A stretch of DNA of 6,130 bases from Pseudomonadota bacterium (lineage in GTDB: Bacteria > Pseudomonadota > Alphaproteobacteria > Rhizobiales > Xanthobacteraceae). Below, piece after piece: positions 4,778 through 6,130 of the stretch; the first letter of the stretch is position 1; the number at the start of each line of letters is the position of its first letter. Made by a program: the position numbers and the translations under genes. The stretch lies in NCBI GenBank assembly GCA_023405565.1, contig JAEXXW010000250.1:1-6130 (forward strand). The letters run 5' to 3'. A model generated the notes under the pieces. That model did not search any database and had not been told where the DNA came from. It saw only the letters and a list, made by a program, of their open reading frames with translations.

Positions 4778-5884
4778 TTAGCCCGGCTCAATTTCTCCGA
4801 GTTTGCTTTTCAATTTCTCATTCAATTCAGCGCCACCTTGGCCGTGGTGTATGTGTCGATGACATGTTGGACATATTGCGCCTACCCAACGAGGATGGTC
4901 TGGCCCCCCGTCCGATAATCGGAGTGTGTGATGGGGCTCAAGATATGGCGTGCCGCTCGATCGTAGAAATGGAGCTGCTTGTGCGCATGACTCACAGATG
5001 CCATTCGCGCGAGCTAAGACATATACTTTCACTGCTGCTGCCCGTTTATAAAAGTTTCGGCGTGATCCGGTTTTTTGGTTTGGACTACTTTGAACGGCGG
5101 CAAGGGCTGCTTTGCGAAGAGCTTCTAAATCGACCGTTGTGGGAGCTGGAGCGTCATCCTCTCCGGCTTGTTCCACAGATTCCAAGCGGACGAGTTTAAA
5201 AACCAGAATTTTGCGTGGATTGTTCTCGATATCTTGTCCGGCCCGCGTTTCGTAGCCGCTGCAACCAAAGCATCCAAGATATCGGTACAAGCCTTTTTGT
5301 TTTTTTTGCGCTTCAAACAGGAGGATATCTTTTCCTGTGGCGGCATGGGCCCGGATAGCTTTGTTCCCCCTTACGAACTGCATGTCCCCGGTTCGGCCTT
5401 CGCCAACATATTCAAACGAGCCATCGTCGGTCCATTTATCGAGATAGCCATACTGCGCACCGCTCTCGCCGGTGAACGCGAAAATGAATGGTATTCCGTC
5501 TGGTGTGCATATTCCGCCACGCTCTTGGCCGCCAAATCTCTGGTGGATGTCCCGTTGGCGATGATAAATCCGCTCAACTTCAAAAGGAATGAAGTCTCCA
5601 ACCTCGTCTTTGGGTCTTTGGACTTTAAAACCAAGTCGCTCGAAGCGGACTACCGTGAATTCTCCGCCTGCAAATTGACGAGCTGGGAGAGGCTTGTTTC
5701 CTTCGGTATAGCTATGTGCGGCGGCCAGGAGTGCTTTTGCATCATATTCCTTGCCGTTCACGAACACATAGTAGCCGCGAGCGGCGCCTATCTTATACTT
5801 ATCTAAGAACGCTTCCCGTCCGATCCGATCAAATTCTTCGATTGCTGAATTTACTGCCGCAGGCGTAATGTCTTCGAAAGCCAC
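4778..5884 (-). CDS. McrA-like type IV restriction endonuclease: N-terminal head, SRA-like and HNH domains
   Basis: Likely function: cleavage of DNA carrying modified bases. Residues 1-90 match the style of the N-terminal head domain of ScoMcrA-type enzymes (DKYKIGAARGYYVFVNGKEYDAKALLAAAH, split here only for recognition). Residues about 105-235 resemble the SRA-like base-flipping domain of that group, with RFGGQERGGI (117-125), TGESGAQYGY, and GEGRTGDMQFVRGNKAI (161-177). A linker follows. The HNH zinc-type nuclease (about 288-348) has C297-x2-C300, the EPHH motif with H318/H319, LSDGG, C338-x2-C341 and HRHIHHG. The sulfur-binding domain of ScoMcrA is not recognisable. The GTG at 5884 has GGGGGA four bases upstream and its own promoter. 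By eye it uses more A/T-ending codons than the terminase, consistent with later acquisition. It lies just upstream of the packaging genes. The alternative is a phage enzyme aiding packaging, which the SRA-like domain makes less likely. Confidence 0.88.
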   Translation of the reverse strand: MAFEDITPAAVNSAIEEFDRIGREAFLDKYKIGAARGYYVFVNGKEYDAKALLAAAHSYTEGNKPLPARQFAGGEFTVVRFERLGFKVQRPKDEVGDFIPFEVERIYHRQRDIHQRFGGQERGGICTPDGIPFIFAFTGESGAQYGYLDKWTDDGSFEYVGEGRTGDMQFVRGNKAIRAHAATGKDILLFEAQKKQKGLYRYLGCFGCSGYETRAGQDIENNPRKILVFKLVRLESVEQAGEDDAPAPTTVDLEALRKAALAAVQSSPNQKTGSRRNFYKRAAAVKVYVLARANGICESCAQAAPFLRSSGTPYLEPHHTLRLSDGGPDHPRWVGAICPTCHRHIHHGQGGAELNEKLKSKLGEIEPG

Positions 5885-6042
5885 TGCATCCCCCGAGCTA
5901 AATTATACCGAGGATAGGTGCATTTAACAGAACTTGGAATACCGCCAGTGTTCGGCGCCGGCTGAACGCGTCGGATATACAATATTCCCTTTGGTGGTTG
6001 ATTGCGGATTGATAGTTCTTTCCTCACCCAAGGTGACGTCAT
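5851..6042 (-). CDS. Doubtful 63-residue frame upstream of and overlapping the restriction gene
   Basis: This frame starts at an ATG sharing four bases (ATGA) with the stop of the frame entering from the right edge, an arrangement typical of coupled genes. Against it: there is no ribosome binding site, no recognisable motif, it contains the promoter-like TATAAT, and it runs 34 bases into the restriction gene in another frame. The sequence is basic with several prolines. I list it because of the ATGA junction, but it is more likely spurious than real. Confidence 0.2.
   Translation of the reverse strand: MTSPWVRKELSIRNQPPKGILYIRRVQPAPNTGGIPSSVKCTYPRYNLARGMQWLSKTLRLRQ
5902..5930 (-). promoter_or_regulatory. 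Putative sigma70-type promoter for the restriction gene
   Basis: A perfect TATAAT (-10) lies at 5902-5907 on the minus strand. At the ideal 17-base spacing there is CTGTTA at 5925-5930, which matches three of six positions of the -35 consensus. Transcription would start near 5895, giving a very short leader just covering the GGGGGA ribosome binding site. Alphaproteobacterial -10 elements are often less AT-rich, so such a perfect box stands out. Confidence 0.5.
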
Positions 6043-6130
6043 TCGCTAGCAGCTTTTACACCGGCCTGGGGTTTCTTGGTGCTGATACCACGCGCGTAGC
6101 CCGTGGATATCCTGGTCTGAGCTTTGGCCA
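6039..6130 (-). CDS. Possible C-terminal end of an unidentified gene entering from the right edge
   Basis: On the minus strand one frame is open from the window edge to a TGA at 6039-6041, giving 29 residues. The visible end is Lys/Ala/Thr/Gly-rich (STKKPQAGVKAASE), like a flexible basic C-terminal tail. The other two minus-strand frames are open for about as long, so the choice rests only on the ATGA overlap with the next frame and on composition. I do not recognise it. Confidence 0.25.
   Translation of the reverse strand, partial: AKAQTRISTGYARGISTKKPQAGVKAASE

Noticed and set aside
5168..5806. A 212-codon plus-strand frame opposite the restriction gene.
   Set aside because: It is the antisense shadow of a gene with clear SRA-like and HNH motifs, and has no ribosome binding site or family likeness of its own.
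1..6130. CRISPR array, tRNA, rRNA, integrase or transposase.
   Set aside because: No regularly spaced repeats, no cloverleaf or rRNA-like sequence and no recombinase motif were seen on either strand by eye.

Overview
The window reads as a fragment of an alphaproteobacterial prophage or prophage-derived island. The base composition is moderately GC-rich. The large terminase subunit and the small protein before it have the style of terminase loci in Rhizobiales/Rhodospirillales-type genomes; that taxonomic reading is from memory of family patterns and was not searched. Every gene I can support lies on the minus strand, so in transcription order the window runs from base 6130 down to base 1.

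Layout in transcription order: an unidentified reading frame enters from the right edge and ends at 6039, possibly coupled to a doubtful 63-residue frame. A good sigma70-like promoter (about 5902-5930) precedes a 368-residue McrA-type HNH restriction endonuclease with an SRA-like base-reading domain (5884-4778). After a 224-base gap comes the packaging module: a small terminase-subunit-like protein (4553-4050) and the large terminase (4057-2522), overlapping by 8 bases. Two uncharacterised phage-type proteins follow closely, one of 140 residues (2491-2069) and one coiled-coil protein of 286 residues (2039-1179). Then come about 385 bases without a convincing gene but with three strong stem-loops. 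A coupled pair follows, a 91-residue protein (793-518) and a 25-residue single-span membrane peptide (525-448), again overlapping by 8 bases. About 300 bases of non-coding DNA with an imperfect inverted repeat precede the first 46 codons of a P-loop ATPase that runs off the left edge (138-1).

How the parts relate: the two terminase genes would select and package phage DNA. The next two proteins sit where portal or head genes are expected, but neither looks like a portal, so this may be a remnant, a rearranged prophage or a satellite-like element. The restriction enzyme has its own promoter and, by eye, more A/T-ending codons than the terminase. It is best read as a cargo gene that would cut modified incoming DNA. 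The ATPase at the other flank is of a type often found in defence systems, but only its N-terminus is visible. I do not see a CRISPR array, tRNA, rRNA, integrase or transposase in the window.
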